This document shows, in pieces, positions 1-12,708 of a DNA stretch of 47,789 nt. Made by a program: the position numbers and the translations under genes. How positions within the stretch are numbered: position 1 is the stretch's first letter; each line of letters opens with the position of its first letter. This DNA comes from JBEAOO01 sp041164825 (GTDB lineage Bacteria > Pseudomonadota > Gammaproteobacteria > Burkholderiales > Burkholderiaceae_C): NCBI GenBank assembly GCA_041164825.1, contig JBEAOO010000058.1, forward strand, positions 1-47,789, read 5' to 3'. The notes beneath the pieces were generated by a model. The model was not told the DNA's origin. It was given only the letters and a program-made list of their open reading frames with translations, and ran no database searches.

Positions 1-34
1 CTGAAAAGCGAGGGGCGCGGCGCTGCCCACCCCG

Positions 35-69
35 AAAAAAAAGAGCCAGCCAGGACAAGCCTGACTGGC
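35..69 (-). terminator. Rho-independent terminator of the glp transport operon
   Basis: Read on the minus strand, arms at 60-69 and 45-54 pair over 10 bp with one G-T wobble around a 5-base loop. They are followed by a run of eight T (35-42). It lies about 75 bp beyond the glpV stop, so it closes the glpD-to-glpV transcription unit. Confidence 0.85.
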
Positions 70-107
70 ACGGGTGAAGCACTGCGCTGCCGCGCCACGT
101 GTTGGAT

Positions 108-131
108 CACCGGCGGCAAGCGCCGCCGGTG
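108..131 (-). other. GC-rich hairpin just after glpV
   Basis: A perfect 10-bp inverted repeat (CACCGGCGGC at 108-117 and its complement at 122-131) with a 4-base loop starts 12 bases past the glpV stop. It has no T-tract. It may protect the 3' end of the glpV message or add to the terminator at 35-69. Confidence 0.6.
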
Positions 132-142
132 TCACACGCAGC

Positions 143-1876
143 TCAGCGCACCTTGCCGGCCTTCCACGCATTCAGCAGCGTGTCGTAGGCGATGGTTTCG
201 CCCTTGGGCTTTTCATTGGGCAGCTTGGCCCACGGCGCACCCTTGTCGGACAACCACTTGGCGGCGGTTTCGCGCTTGTTGAGCTTGGGCGCGCACTTGT
301 CCATGCCCGAGCGTTCCAGGCGACCCATCACGTCGTCCATCTCTTTGGCCAGGTTGTCCATGGCGCCTTGGGGCGTTTTTTCACCGGTCACGGCCTGGGC
401 CACGTTCTTCCACCAGAGCTGGGCCAGCTTGGGGTAGTCGGGCACGTTGGTGCCGGTGGGGCTCCAGGCCACGCGGGCTGGGCTGCGGTAGAACTCCACC
501 AAGCCACCGAGCTTGGGCGCCAGGTCGGTCATGGCCTTGCTTTGGATGTCGGACTCACGGATCGGCGTGAGTCCGACCGAGGTCTTCTTCAGGCTGGTGG
601 TCTTGGCGGTGACGAACTGGGCGTAGAGCCAGGCCGCAGCGGTCTGGTTGGCGTCGTGGTTCTTGAAGAAGGTCCACGAGCCCACGTCTTGGTAGCCGTT
701 TTGCATGCCCTGCTTCCAGTACGGGCCGTTGGGGCCGGGGGCCATGCGCCACTTCGGTGTGCCGTCGGCGTTGACCACGGGCAGGCCCTTCTTGGTCATG
801 TCGGCGGTGAAGGCGGTGTACCAAAAGATCTGCTGCGCGATCTGGCCTTGGGCGGGCACGGGGCCGGCTTCGCCGAAGGTCATGCCCGAGGCTTCCTTGG
901 GCGCGTACTTCTTCATCCAATCGACGTACTTGGTGAGTGCGTAGACGGCGGCCGGCGAGTTGGTGGCACCACCCCGTTCGACCGATGCGCCGACCGGGGT
1001 GCACTTGTCCGCAGCGACACGGATGCCCCACTCGTCCACCGGCAAACCGTTGGGCGCGCCGATGTCTGCCGTGCCGGCCATGGACAACCAGGCATCGGTG
1101 AAGCGCCAGCCCAGCGACGGGTCCTTCTTGCCGTAGTCCATGTGGCCATAGATGGCCTTGCCGTCGATGGTCTTCACATCATTGGTGAAAAACTCGGCGA
1201 TGTCCTCATAGGCCGACCAGTTGAGCGGCACGCCCAGGTCATAGCCGTACTTGGCCTTGAACTTGTCCTTGATGTCCTTGCGCTCGAACAGGTCGGCACG
1301 GAACCAGTAGAGGTTGGCGAACTGCTGGTCGGGCAACTGATAGAGCTTGCCATCGGGGCCGGTGGTGAACTTGGTGCCGATGAAGTCTTTGAGGTCGAGG
1401 CCGGGGTTGGTGAAGTCTTTGCCGGCGCCGGCCATGTAGTCGGTGAGGTTCATCACCTTGCCGTAACGGTAGTGGGTGCCGATCAGGTCGGAGTCGGTGA
1501 TCCAGCCGTCATAGATCGACTTGCCCGACTGCATCGAGGTTTGCAGCTTCTCGACCACGTCGCCTTCTTGGATCAGGTCGTGCTTGACGGTGATGCCGGT
1601 GATCTCAGCAAAGGCCTTGGCCAGGGTCTTGGACTCGTACTCGTGCGTGGTGATGGTCTCGGACACGACGCTGATTTCTTTGACGCCCTTGGCCTTGAGC
1701 TTGGCGGCGGCGTCGATGAACCATTTCATCTCGGCGGCTTGTTGGTCTTTGCTCAAGGTCGACGGCTGGAACTCGGCGTCGATCCATTTTTTGGCGGCGG
1801 CCTCGTCGGCCCAGGCGGAAGGGCTGCCGACGGCGCAAAGTGCGGCGAAGGCCATCGCGGTGTAGCGAATTTTCAT
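143..1876 (-). CDS. glpV: Glycerol ABC transporter, periplasmic substrate-binding protein
   Basis: A 577-residue extracellular solute-binding protein that should capture glycerol in the periplasm for GlpP/GlpQ. A Sec signal peptide covers residues 1-23, with cleavage after AWA. The mature protein has the large two-lobed fold of family 1 solute-binding proteins and is longer than a typical sugar binder, as in Rhizobium GlpV. The start is fixed by a GAGGAG ribosome site 8-9 bases upstream. It is the last gene of the run glpD-S-T-P-Q-U-V, the order known for the Rhizobium leguminosarum glycerol importer. That synteny is the main support for glycerol as substrate. A related polyol cannot be excluded from sequence alone. 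Confidence 0.88.
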   Translation of the reverse strand: MKIRYTAMAFAALCAVGSPSAWADEAAAKKWIDAEFQPSTLSKDQQAAEMKWFIDAAAKLKAKGVKEISVVSETITTHEYESKTLAKAFAEITGITVKHDLIQEGDVVEKLQTSMQSGKSIYDGWITDSDLIGTHYRYGKVMNLTDYMAGAGKDFTNPGLDLKDFIGTKFTTGPDGKLYQLPDQQFANLYWFRADLFERKDIKDKFKAKYGYDLGVPLNWSAYEDIAEFFTNDVKTIDGKAIYGHMDYGKKDPSLGWRFTDAWLSMAGTADIGAPNGLPVDEWGIRVAADKCTPVGASVERGGATNSPAAVYALTKYVDWMKKYAPKEASGMTFGEAGPVPAQGQIAQQIFWYTAFTADMTKKGLPVVNADGTPKWRMAPGPNGPYWKQGMQNGYQDVGSWTFFKNHDANQTAAAWLYAQFVTAKTTSLKKTSVGLTPIRESDIQSKAMTDLAPKLGGLVEFYRSPARVAWSPTGTNVPDYPKLAQLWWKNVAQAVTGEKTPQGAMDNLAKEMDDVMGRLERSGMDKCAPKLNKRETAAKWLSDKGAPWAKLPNEKPKGETIAYDTLLNAWKAGKVR

Positions 1877-2005
1877 GGTGTTTGTCTCCTCAGGGTGGCT
1901 TGTGAATGTGATGTTGAAGTGCTGCCCCGAACTGCGGTTCAGGTCACCACGGCCCCGGGGCAGCGCCGGGCCGGATGGGGTGTCAATGGGGTCGTGGGCT
2001 GGGGC

Positions 2006-2314
2006 TCAGCCCTTGCGCATGATCCAGCCCAAGCACAGCATGGACAGCACGAAGCTGATCCAGATGCTGGGCTCGGTGTCGAGCGAGAGCCACTCGGCCA
2101 GGTGGCCGGCCAGCCCGACAAAAGCGAGGTTGATGTAGGCCGCGCTGAGCAGGCCGATGAAGAGGCGATCGCCCCGGGTGGTGGCGATGGGCAAGAAGCC
2201 CTTGCGCATCACCGTGGGCGACTTGATTTCCCACACCGTCATGCCAATCAGCATGAGCAAGATGCAGGTGAAAAACACGGCCACCGGGGTGGTCCAAGAC
2301 ATCCAAGCAAACAT
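2006..2314 (-). CDS. glpU: Small membrane protein of glycerol transporter (DUF2160, GlpU-like)
   Basis: A 102-residue inner-membrane protein with hydrophobic segments near residues 8-26, 53-72 and 81-98 and a basic segment between the first two. It corresponds to the DUF2160/GlpU proteins encoded between the permease and binding-protein genes of GlpSTPQUV-type operons. Its molecular role is unknown; it may be an accessory membrane subunit. I chose the internal ATG at 2314 because an AAGGAG site lies just upstream. The longer in-frame reading to 2371 would overlap glpQ. The gene sits 10 bp after glpQ and about 130 bp before glpV. Confidence 0.82.
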   Translation of the reverse strand: MFAWMSWTTPVAVFFTCILLMLIGMTVWEIKSPTVMRKGFLPIATTRGDRLFIGLLSAAYINLAFVGLAGHLAEWLSLDTEPSIWISFVLSMLCLGWIMRKG

Positions 2315-2324
2315 CAAACGCTCC

Positions 2325-3129
2325 TTAAACGCGGCCCATCGCAAAGCCCTTGGCGATGTAGTGGCGAACAAACCAAATGACGATGGCGCCGGGCACGATG
2401 GTCAGCACACCGGCCGCGGCCAGCGTGGCCCAGTCCATGCCCGAGGCGCTGACGGTGCGTGTCATGGTGGCCACGATGGGCTTGGCGTTGACGCTGGTGA
2501 GCGTGCGCGCCAGCAGCAACTCGACCCACGAGAACATGAAGCAAAAGAACGCCGCCACACCCACACCGGCCTTGATGAGCGGCAAGAAGATGGTGACGAA
2601 AAATCGCGGGAAGCTGTAGCCGTCGATGTAGGCGGTCTCGTCAATCTCGCGCGGGATGCCGCTCATGAAGCCTTCCAAAATCCACACCGCCAGCGGCACG
2701 TTGAACAGCAAGTGCGCGAGCGCCACGGCAATGTGCGTGTCCATCAACCCCACGGTGGTGTAGAGCTGAAAGAACGGCAGCAAGAACACCGCAGGCGGCG
2801 TCATGCGGTTGGTGAGCAACCAGAAGAAGATGTGCTTGTCGCCCAAGAAGCTGTAGCGGCTGAAGGCATAGGCGGCGGGCAGCGCCACGGTGATGGAGAT
2901 CACCGAGTTGATGGCCACATAAATGAGGCTGTTGATGTAGCCCGAGTACCAGCTCTCGTCGGTGAAGATGAGCTTGTAGTTGGCCCAGGTGAAGTGCTGT
3001 GGGAACAGCGTGAAGCTGGAGACGATTTCCTCGTTGGTCTTGAAGCTCATGTTGACCATCCAGTAGATGGGCAAGAGCGCGAACACGAGGTAGGCGATCA
3101 GGAATATCGTGCGCTTCTGGAATTTGGCG

Positions 3130-3137
<8 letters not shown>
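2325..3137 (-). CDS. glpQ: Glycerol ABC transporter permease (GlpQ, MalG-like)
   Basis: A 270-residue inner-membrane permease of the MalG/carbohydrate type with about six membrane segments, beginning with a hydrophobic helix at residues 10-30. The cytoplasmic coupling loop near residues 165-185 carries EIDETAYIDGYS, matching the EAA motif that contacts the ATPase. An AAGGAGG site precedes the ATG, and the start overlaps the end of glpP by 8 bp, so the two are probably translationally coupled. The name follows the Rhizobium glp operon; it is not the E. coli GlpQ phosphodiesterase. The protein pairs with GlpP to form the glycerol channel. Confidence 0.88.
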
Positions 3138-5096
<1,959 letters not shown>

Positions 5097-5097
5097 G

Positions 5098-6177
<1,080 letters not shown>

Positions 6178-6239
6178 GGGGTCACCTTCTTGTGGTTCAC
6201 GGTGTTTGTCTCTCTCGTTGTTGTGGGTGTGGTGTGGCG

Positions 6240-6259
6240 GCGCCCCTGTCTTGGGGCGC
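6240..6259 (-). other. Hairpin between glpD and glpS
   Basis: A perfect 7-bp inverted repeat (GCGCCCC and its complement, 6-base loop) begins 6 bases beyond the glpD stop on the minus strand. There is no T-tract, so it is more likely an mRNA-stability or partial-attenuation element than a terminator. It could let glpD and the transporter genes accumulate at different levels. Confidence 0.5.
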
Positions 6260-6264
6260 GCGTG

Positions 6265-7944
6265 TCAAGAGGGCGCCAGCGTCTGGGCTTGGGCATGAGC
6301 CACCATCCAGTCGGCCACCCGTTGCTGGGCGTCGGGCGGCAGGTGCAGGCCCAGCTTGCTGCGGCGCCAGAGCACGTCGTCGGCGGTCAGCGCCCATTCG
6401 GTGCGGCGCAAAAAATGCAGCTCGGCTTCGAACAAGCCTGGTGCCACGTCGAGGCCGAGGTCGGCCAGCGACGAGGCGCTGCCGATCAACTCGCCCACGC
6501 GGCTGCCGTAGGCCCGGGCCAAACGGTGCGCGAGGGAGGCGGGCAACCAGGGGTGGCGCGTTTGCAGCGCGGCCACGAGGCGGGTGAAATCGGTGTCGGG
6601 GCGCTGGGCCGGGCCGATCCACTCACGCAGGTCGCCGCCGGGCAGATGGGCGTGCTCGGTCCAGGGCTGGCGGCTGGTGTCGCCCAACATGCGGCCGACA
6701 TCGCTGGCCGCGTCTTCGGCCAGCTTGCGGAAGGTGGTGATCTTGCCGCCCCAGACGCTGAGCAGTGGCGCCGCCGTGGTGTTGGCCTCCAGCAAATAGT
6801 CACGCGTGACGGCGGAGGCGTCGCCCGAGGCGTCGTCGAGCAGCGGGCGCACGCCGGCATAGGTCCACACCACCTCGGCGGGCGTCACCGGCTGCTTGAA
6901 GTAGCGGCTGGCTTGCTCGCACAAATACGCAATCTCGGCCTGGGAGATTTGGGCGCCGCGCGGGTCGCCGTGGATCTCTTCGTCGGTGGTGCCGATGAGC
7001 GTGTAGTCGCGCTCGTAGGGGATGGCGAAGATGATGCGTTTGTCGGGGTTTTGGAAGATGTAGGCGTGGTCGTGCTCGAAGCGGCGCGGCACGACGATGT
7101 GGCTGCCTTTGACCAGCCGCAGGTGCTTGGTGGCCAGCGCCTCACCGGCCGCGGGGCGCGCGGTGCCACGCAAAAAGCTCTCGGCCCAGGGGCCGGCGGC
7201 GTTCACCAAGGCGCGCGCTTGCACCGTGCGCAGGCGGCCGTCTGCGGTTTGCAGCGTGGCCAACCAACCGGTGGGGCTGCGCTGGGCGCTGACGACGCGG
7301 GTGCGGGTCAGCACCTCGGCGCCGCGCGCTTGCGCGTCGATGGCGTTGAGCACCACCAGGCGGGCGTCGTCGACCCAGCCGTCGGAGTAGATGAAGCCCT
7401 TGGTGAAACGGTCTTGCAGCGGTTGGCCCACCGGATCGGTGCGCAGGTCGACACCCTTGGAGCCGGGCAGCACCTCGCGGCGCGCCAGGTGGTCGTACAA
7501 AAACAGGCCGATGCGGATCAGCCAGGCCGGGCGCATGGCCGGGTCGTGCGGCATCACGAAGCGCAGCGGCCACATGATGTGCGGCGCGCTTTTGAGCAGC
7601 ACCTCGCGCTCTTGCAGGGCCTTGCGCACCAGCGAGAACTCGTTGTATTCCAAGTAGCGCAGGCCACCGTGAATGAGCTTGGTGCTGCTCGACGAGGTGT
7701 GGTTGGCGAGGTCGTCTTGCTCGGCCAAAACCACCTTCCAGCCGCGGCCGGCCAAGTCGCGGGCAATGCCGCAGCCGTTGATGCCGCCACCCACCACCAG
7801 CACGTCGCAAGTCTGGGGTTGCTGCGCCGAGGGCGGCGAAGGCTGGGTCACGGACTGGGCCGTGGACGATGCCATTGGCGGGGTCGAGGCTGCCGCGGGC
7901 GCTGGGTGGGACAAGGGAATCTCCTGGGTCGCGACCTCGACCAT
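6265..7944 (-). CDS. glpD: Aerobic glycerol-3-phosphate dehydrogenase
   Basis: The membrane-associated flavoenzyme that oxidises sn-glycerol-3-phosphate to dihydroxyacetone phosphate and passes electrons to quinone. The FAD Rossmann motif GGGINGCG lies at residues 52-59 of the long reading, followed by the family block SSSTKLIHGGLRYLEY. The C-terminal GlpD cap domain is present. The first 40-odd residues are low-complexity (Pro/Ala/Ser/Gln) and not typical, so the start is uncertain. The ATG at 7944 lacks a ribosome site, whereas a TTG at 7914 is preceded by AGGAG at 6 bases. It is the first gene of the minus-strand operon feeding on glycerol imported by GlpSTPQUV and phosphorylated by GlpK. 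Confidence 0.93.
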   Translation of the reverse strand: MVEVATQEIPLSHPAPAAASTPPMASSTAQSVTQPSPPSAQQPQTCDVLVVGGGINGCGIARDLAGRGWKVVLAEQDDLANHTSSSSTKLIHGGLRYLEYNEFSLVRKALQEREVLLKSAPHIMWPLRFVMPHDPAMRPAWLIRIGLFLYDHLARREVLPGSKGVDLRTDPVGQPLQDRFTKGFIYSDGWVDDARLVVLNAIDAQARGAEVLTRTRVVSAQRSPTGWLATLQTADGRLRTVQARALVNAAGPWAESFLRGTARPAAGEALATKHLRLVKGSHIVVPRRFEHDHAYIFQNPDKRIIFAIPYERDYTLIGTTDEEIHGDPRGAQISQAEIAYLCEQASRYFKQPVTPAEVVWTYAGVRPLLDDASGDASAVTRDYLLEANTTAAPLLSVWGGKITTFRKLAEDAASDVGRMLGDTSRQPWTEHAHLPGGDLREWIGPAQRPDTDFTRLVAALQTRHPWLPASLAHRLARAYGSRVGELIGSASSLADLGLDVAPGLFEAELHFLRRTEWALTADDVLWRRSKLGLHLPPDAQQRVADWMVAHAQAQTLAPS

Positions 7945-7986
7945 TCGAGGCGGTTCGCGTTCTTCTTTTTTCTTTTTAACCCACAG

Positions 7987-8040
7987 AATGTTCTTTTACA
8001 AGAGCATTTTCGATCGTTTGTTTTCGCTTTGGCTTCGCTT
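7987..8040. promoter_or_regulatory. glpD/glpR control region with GlpR-like operators
   Basis: The glpD-glpR intergenic region holds an imperfect dyad at 7987-8008 (arms AATGTTCTT and AAGAGCATT, 8 of 9 matching, 4-base spacer). It resembles the known E. coli GlpR operator. Next to it, at 8008-8040, TTCG-type half sites (TTTCGAT, TCGTTTG, TTTTCGCTT, CTTCGCTT) recur about every 10 bp. Arrays of such half sites are typical of DeoR-family targets. Both divergent units could be controlled from here by the adjacent repressor. Site assignment is by eye. Confidence 0.5.
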
Positions 8041-8108
8041 ACGCTGCGGGCCGTGCCCATTTGCCGTCCATCGACGCCGGGCGGCTGCGAGCCGACCACA
8101 ATCGCCCC

Positions 8109-8876
8109 ATGACCCCGAACCCCCGCCAGTCCGACCTGCTCAACGAAGTTCGCACCCGCGGCCCGCAGACCGTGGAGGCGCTGGCCGAGCGTTTCGGCGT
8201 GACGCTGCAGACCGTGCGCCGTGACGTGAAGCTGCTGGCCGAGGCCGGCCTGCTGGCGCGTTTTCACGGTGGCGTGCGGGTGCCCGTGTCGACCACCGAA
8301 AACATCGCCTACCGGCAGCGCGAGGCGCTCAACGCCGAGGGCAAACAGCGCATTGCCCGTGAGGTGGCGGCGCGCATTCCCAACGGCAGCTCGCTGCTGA
8401 TCAACCTGGGCACGACCACCGAGGCGGTGGCGCGCGAGTTGCTGCAGCACCAGGGCCTGCGCGTGATCACCAACAACCTGAACGTGGCGGCCATCCTCTC
8501 GGACAACCCCGACTGCGAAGTGACCGTGACCGGTGGCGTGGTGCGCCACCGCGACCGCGGCATCATCGGCGCGGCCGCGGTCGACCTGATCCGCCAGTAC
8601 AAGGTCGACATCGGGCTGATTGGCATCTCGGGCATCGAGCCCGATGGCACGCTGCGCGACTTCGACATGCGCGAGGTGCAGGTGGCCCGCGCCATCATTG
8701 CGCAGAGCCGCGAGGTGTGGCTGGTGGCCGACCACGGCAAGTTCAACCGCCCCGCCATGGTGGAGCTCTGCCGGCTCGACCAGCTCGACGCGCTGTTCAC
8801 CGACGCCCCGCCCCCCGACCCTTTTGCCACGCTGCTGGCCGAGGCCGATGTGCAGCTGCACGTGGCCGCTGGTTGA
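8109..8876 (+). CDS. glpR: Glycerol-3-phosphate regulon repressor, DeoR family
   Basis: A 255-residue DeoR-type repressor. The N-terminal helix-turn-helix (about residues 7-58) contains the family pattern VEALAERFGVTLQTVRRDV. The C-terminal DeoRC sugar-phosphate sensor carries NLGTTTEAVA, ITNNLNVA and the terminal VADHGKF block. Glycerol-3-phosphate should release it from DNA. The start is set at MTPNPRQSDL, the usual N-terminus of this family; an in-frame extension to 8061 runs into the operator region and is unlikely to be translated. glpK follows 26 bp later, so both probably share a transcript. Confidence 0.93.
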   Translation: MTPNPRQSDLLNEVRTRGPQTVEALAERFGVTLQTVRRDVKLLAEAGLLARFHGGVRVPVSTTENIAYRQREALNAEGKQRIAREVAARIPNGSSLLINLGTTTEAVARELLQHQGLRVITNNLNVAAILSDNPDCEVTVTGGVVRHRDRGIIGAAAVDLIRQYKVDIGLIGISGIEPDGTLRDFDMREVQVARAIIAQSREVWLVADHGKFNRPAMVELCRLDQLDALFTDAPPPDPFATLLAEADVQLHVAAG

Positions 8877-8902
8877 CCCGCCGCCCCCCCCTGAGACCGC
8901 CC

Positions 8903-10396
<1,494 letters not shown>

Positions 10397-10429
10397 ACGG
10401 TTGAGGCGGCGCGGCGGCCCACGCGCGCT

Positions 10430-10458
10430 TTGACGGACGAATCTCCCAGCGCTATATT
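10430..10458 (+). promoter_or_regulatory. Sigma-70 promoter of the toxin-antitoxin operon
   Basis: TTGACG at 10430-10435 and TATATT at 10453-10458 are separated by exactly 17 bp. This is close to consensus and stands out against the GC-rich background. Transcription should begin near 10465, about 50 bases before the antitoxin ATG. Confidence 0.75.
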
Positions 10459-10469
10459 CAGCGCTGAAT
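10456..10469. promoter_or_regulatory. Palindromic operator of the toxin-antitoxin operon
   Basis: ATTCAGCGCTGAAT is a perfect 14-bp palindrome overlapping the end of the -10 element and the predicted start point. Its core CAGCGCT also occurs 12 bp upstream at 10447-10453, giving two binding registers about one helical turn apart. This is the expected layout for autorepression by antitoxin and toxin-antitoxin complex. Confidence 0.65.
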
Positions 10470-10517
10470 TTGTCTCTTAATTTTCAGCCCGGATCAGCCC
10501 CGGGCTCGGAGCCGCCC

Positions 10518-10769
10518 ATGGAATCCATCCTCGCCGACATCGCCGTGAGCATGTCCGAGTTCAAGAAGAACCCGGCCGCCGTGCTCCGCGAAGCCAACAA
10601 CCGCCCCGTGGCCGTGCTCAACCACAACCGTGCCGCGTTCTACATGGTGGAGCCCAAGCTCTTCGAAGCCATGATGGATGAGCTGGCCGACCAAGACCTC
10701 TACCGCAAAGCAGTGAGCCGGTTGGCCGACAAGGCGCGGGCGGTCGAGGTGGACATTGACGAGCTCTGA
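10518..10769 (+). CDS. Type II antitoxin, Phd/YefM (StbD-like) family
   Basis: An 83-residue protein with the Phd/YefM N-terminal DNA-binding fold: SMSEFKKNPAAVLREA at about residues 11-26, then PVAVLNHNRAAFYMV. The C-terminal tail is acidic and probably disordered, ending in VDIDEL, and should wrap the toxin. I start at the ATG MESILADI because homologs begin there; a TTG at 10470 would add 16 residues of low-complexity sequence overlapping the promoter. The stop overlaps the toxin start by 14 bp, so toxin translation is tied to antitoxin translation. Confidence 0.85.
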   Translation: MESILADIAVSMSEFKKNPAAVLREANNRPVAVLNHNRAAFYMVEPKLFEAMMDELADQDLYRKAVSRLADKARAVEVDIDEL

Positions 10770-11127
10770 GGGCTCAGCAGCGAAGCGCCGCTACACGCTG
10801 CGCTTCATGCCCGAGGCGCTGGCGGAGTGGCACCAGCTGGACGGCTCGGTCAAGACACCCCTGAAAAAGCTGCTCGCCAAGCGCCTGGACCACCCCCATG
10901 TCCCCGGCGGCGAATTGCACGGCCCGCTGGCAGGTTGCTACAAGATCAAACTGCGCCAACAGGGCGTGCGCTTGGTCTATTCGGTGGAAGACGATCACCT
11001 GCTGGTGACCGTCATTGCCGTCGACAAACGTGAAGACGGCGTGGTGTACGGCTCGGCCCGCGCGCGCCTGATGGCATCGGCCGCTGCGCTCACCCCCCCA
11101 TCGTCCGCAGTGAAGGCCAAGAAGTAG
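10756..11127 (+). CDS. Type II toxin, RelE/StbE family mRNA interferase
   Basis: A ribosome-dependent mRNA endonuclease of the RelE fold. The block CYKIKLRQQGVRLVY and the later VIAVDKREDGVVY match the RelE core, including the basic residues and terminal Tyr used for cleavage. No ATG fits; the reading opens with a TTG at 10756 inside the antitoxin gene, 14 bp before its end. The conserved fold starts at about residue 12. About 20 residues beyond the usual RelE end (Ala/Pro/Lys rich, ending in KAKK) form a tail not seen in E. coli RelE. The antitoxin is StbD/Phd-like rather than RelB-like. Confidence 0.85.
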   Translation: MTSSEGSAAKRRYTLRFMPEALAEWHQLDGSVKTPLKKLLAKRLDHPHVPGGELHGPLAGCYKIKLRQQGVRLVYSVEDDHLLVTVIAVDKREDGVVYGSARARLMASAAALTPPSSAVKAKK

Positions 11128-11181
11128 CCGCCTCCGGGCGAGCTTGGGCGCGCGCCACTGGCGACGGCTCAGCCTCTATGC

Positions 11182-12561
11182 TCACTTCGCGTCAACCAGC
11201 GCGCCGATGTCGAGCAGCGTCAACTCGTTGTCATCGGGCTTGCCGATCTGGCGGCCCGAGGAGAACGGGAAGTTGTTGTCGTTGACCAGCACGATGTGGC
11301 GGGCATCGACGACCGTGAGGCCTTCGGGGCCGAGGTGCGGCAGCACGAAGGTGGCGTCGTTGGGGCCGATCTTGGCGACGCGGTTCGGGTTGGCGATCTT
11401 CGTCAAATCGATGAAGGCCACCTTCTTCACAAAGCCCTCGGCATCGGCCTGCGCGAAGTCGATCTTGTAGACGCGTTTGAAGCGGGCCGGGCGGGTGAAG
11501 CAGTCGGTGCGCGGTGCATCGGGGCAGCCGGGGCCGGCGCCTTCCGTGGCGTCGTCGCGCTCGATCACGAGGCCGGTGGTGGCGTCGAGCATCTGGAAGT
11601 CCGCGGCCACGTTGCCGGCGGCTTCAAACGCGTACTTCCAGCGCTGGCCGGAGTAGCGTTGAGTCGCCACGTCGAGCGAGAGGATGTGGGTGTAGGGCTT
11701 GCCGTTGCGCTGCTCCACAGCCTTGGTGGTGACGTCCCACAGCGGCCATTCGAACATCGGGTGCAGGGTGCGGCCGTCTTGGCTCAGGGCCATGGGCTCG
11801 AAGCCGCCGGAGCGGCGCACCTCGTAGCCGGTGCCGGCGTCGGGGTAGTTGGGCAGGCGGCCCAGGGCGTAGTGGTCGGGGCCGCGGTAGGTCTTGTCGC
11901 CGACCGTGGTTTCAATCAGGCCGAGCGCCTTGCCTTGGGCGTCAAAGCGGATCACATAGAGGCCGAACTCGTCACCGATCCACCACTCGTTGCCGACCAC
12001 TTGGATCGATTCCGGGTCGAGGTCGACGCCGGTGAGAAAGCGCTCGGCCGTGGCTTCGTTCTGGATGGCGAACGGGATCTTGCGGTCCGGGTCGCGCAAG
12101 AAGGTGGTGCTGCTGCGTTGCACGCGGCCGGTGGCCCAGTCGGCCTTCACACGGTGCACCATCAGCAGCGCGTCTTGCGAGTTGATCTTGCTGCCGAAGC
12201 CGTTGTCGGTGAGGGTCAAAAATTCACCGCCGCCGAGCGACACGATGCCCGAGAAGCCTTGCACCGATTGGCCGCGAATGGGCAAGCTGCCACCCGAGCC
12301 GCGCGGGTACTTGGCATCGCCGACAAAGCTGATGCCGGGGATGGATTCGAGCGCTTCCACGCGCAGGCGGTTGGCGGCTGCGAACTTGCCCGAGGTGGCG
12401 AAGAACTCGCCCGCTGCTTTGGGCGCCTCGACCACGGTGTTGAACAGCAGCGCGGCGTGGCCGGCCAGCACGGCCTGCACTTCGGTTTGGGCGTGGGCCG
12501 TGCCAGCGATGGCCAGCAGGCAGGCACAGGCGATGAGACGGGGGCGCAGGGACAGCAACAT
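11182..12561 (-). CDS. Secreted phytase-like (esterase-like) beta-propeller protein
   Basis: A 459-residue exported protein of the 'esterase-like activity of phytase' family (PF13449 type). A signal peptide is visible at residues 1-25 of the ATG start (LLAIAGTAHA then Q). Family landmarks include LTDNGFGSK, DPESIQV followed by WWIGDEFG, GGFEPMALS and the terminal VLVNDNNFPFS. The substrate is unknown; a periplasmic phosphoester or ester hydrolase is the usual guess. The ATG at 12561 is preceded by GAGGA at 9 bases, so the longer TTG reading to 12576 is rejected. It stands alone and converges on the toxin gene. Confidence 0.8.
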   Translation of the reverse strand: MLLSLRPRLIACACLLAIAGTAHAQTEVQAVLAGHAALLFNTVVEAPKAAGEFFATSGKFAAANRLRVEALESIPGISFVGDAKYPRGSGGSLPIRGQSVQGFSGIVSLGGGEFLTLTDNGFGSKINSQDALLMVHRVKADWATGRVQRSSTTFLRDPDRKIPFAIQNEATAERFLTGVDLDPESIQVVGNEWWIGDEFGLYVIRFDAQGKALGLIETTVGDKTYRGPDHYALGRLPNYPDAGTGYEVRRSGGFEPMALSQDGRTLHPMFEWPLWDVTTKAVEQRNGKPYTHILSLDVATQRYSGQRWKYAFEAAGNVAADFQMLDATTGLVIERDDATEGAGPGCPDAPRTDCFTRPARFKRVYKIDFAQADAEGFVKKVAFIDLTKIANPNRVAKIGPNDATFVLPHLGPEGLTVVDARHIVLVNDNNFPFSSGRQIGKPDDNELTLLDIGALVDAK

Positions 12562-12708
12562 CAGAGAGTTCCTCAACCGGGGGTGTTGTGGCGGCGTCCA
12601 CCGGGATGGTGGCGCGCGACGCCGCAGTCTCAGTGGTGCGCGTGAACGGCGCGTGACACGCGCTGCCCGGCCGGTGCAGAACGGCCCATGCGCCGAGCCC
12701 AGCCCACG

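Noticed and set aside
8717..8902. Longer glpK reading starting inside glpR
   Set aside because: The kinase fold begins at MTYLLALDQGT. The extension overlaps glpR and is compositionally odd.
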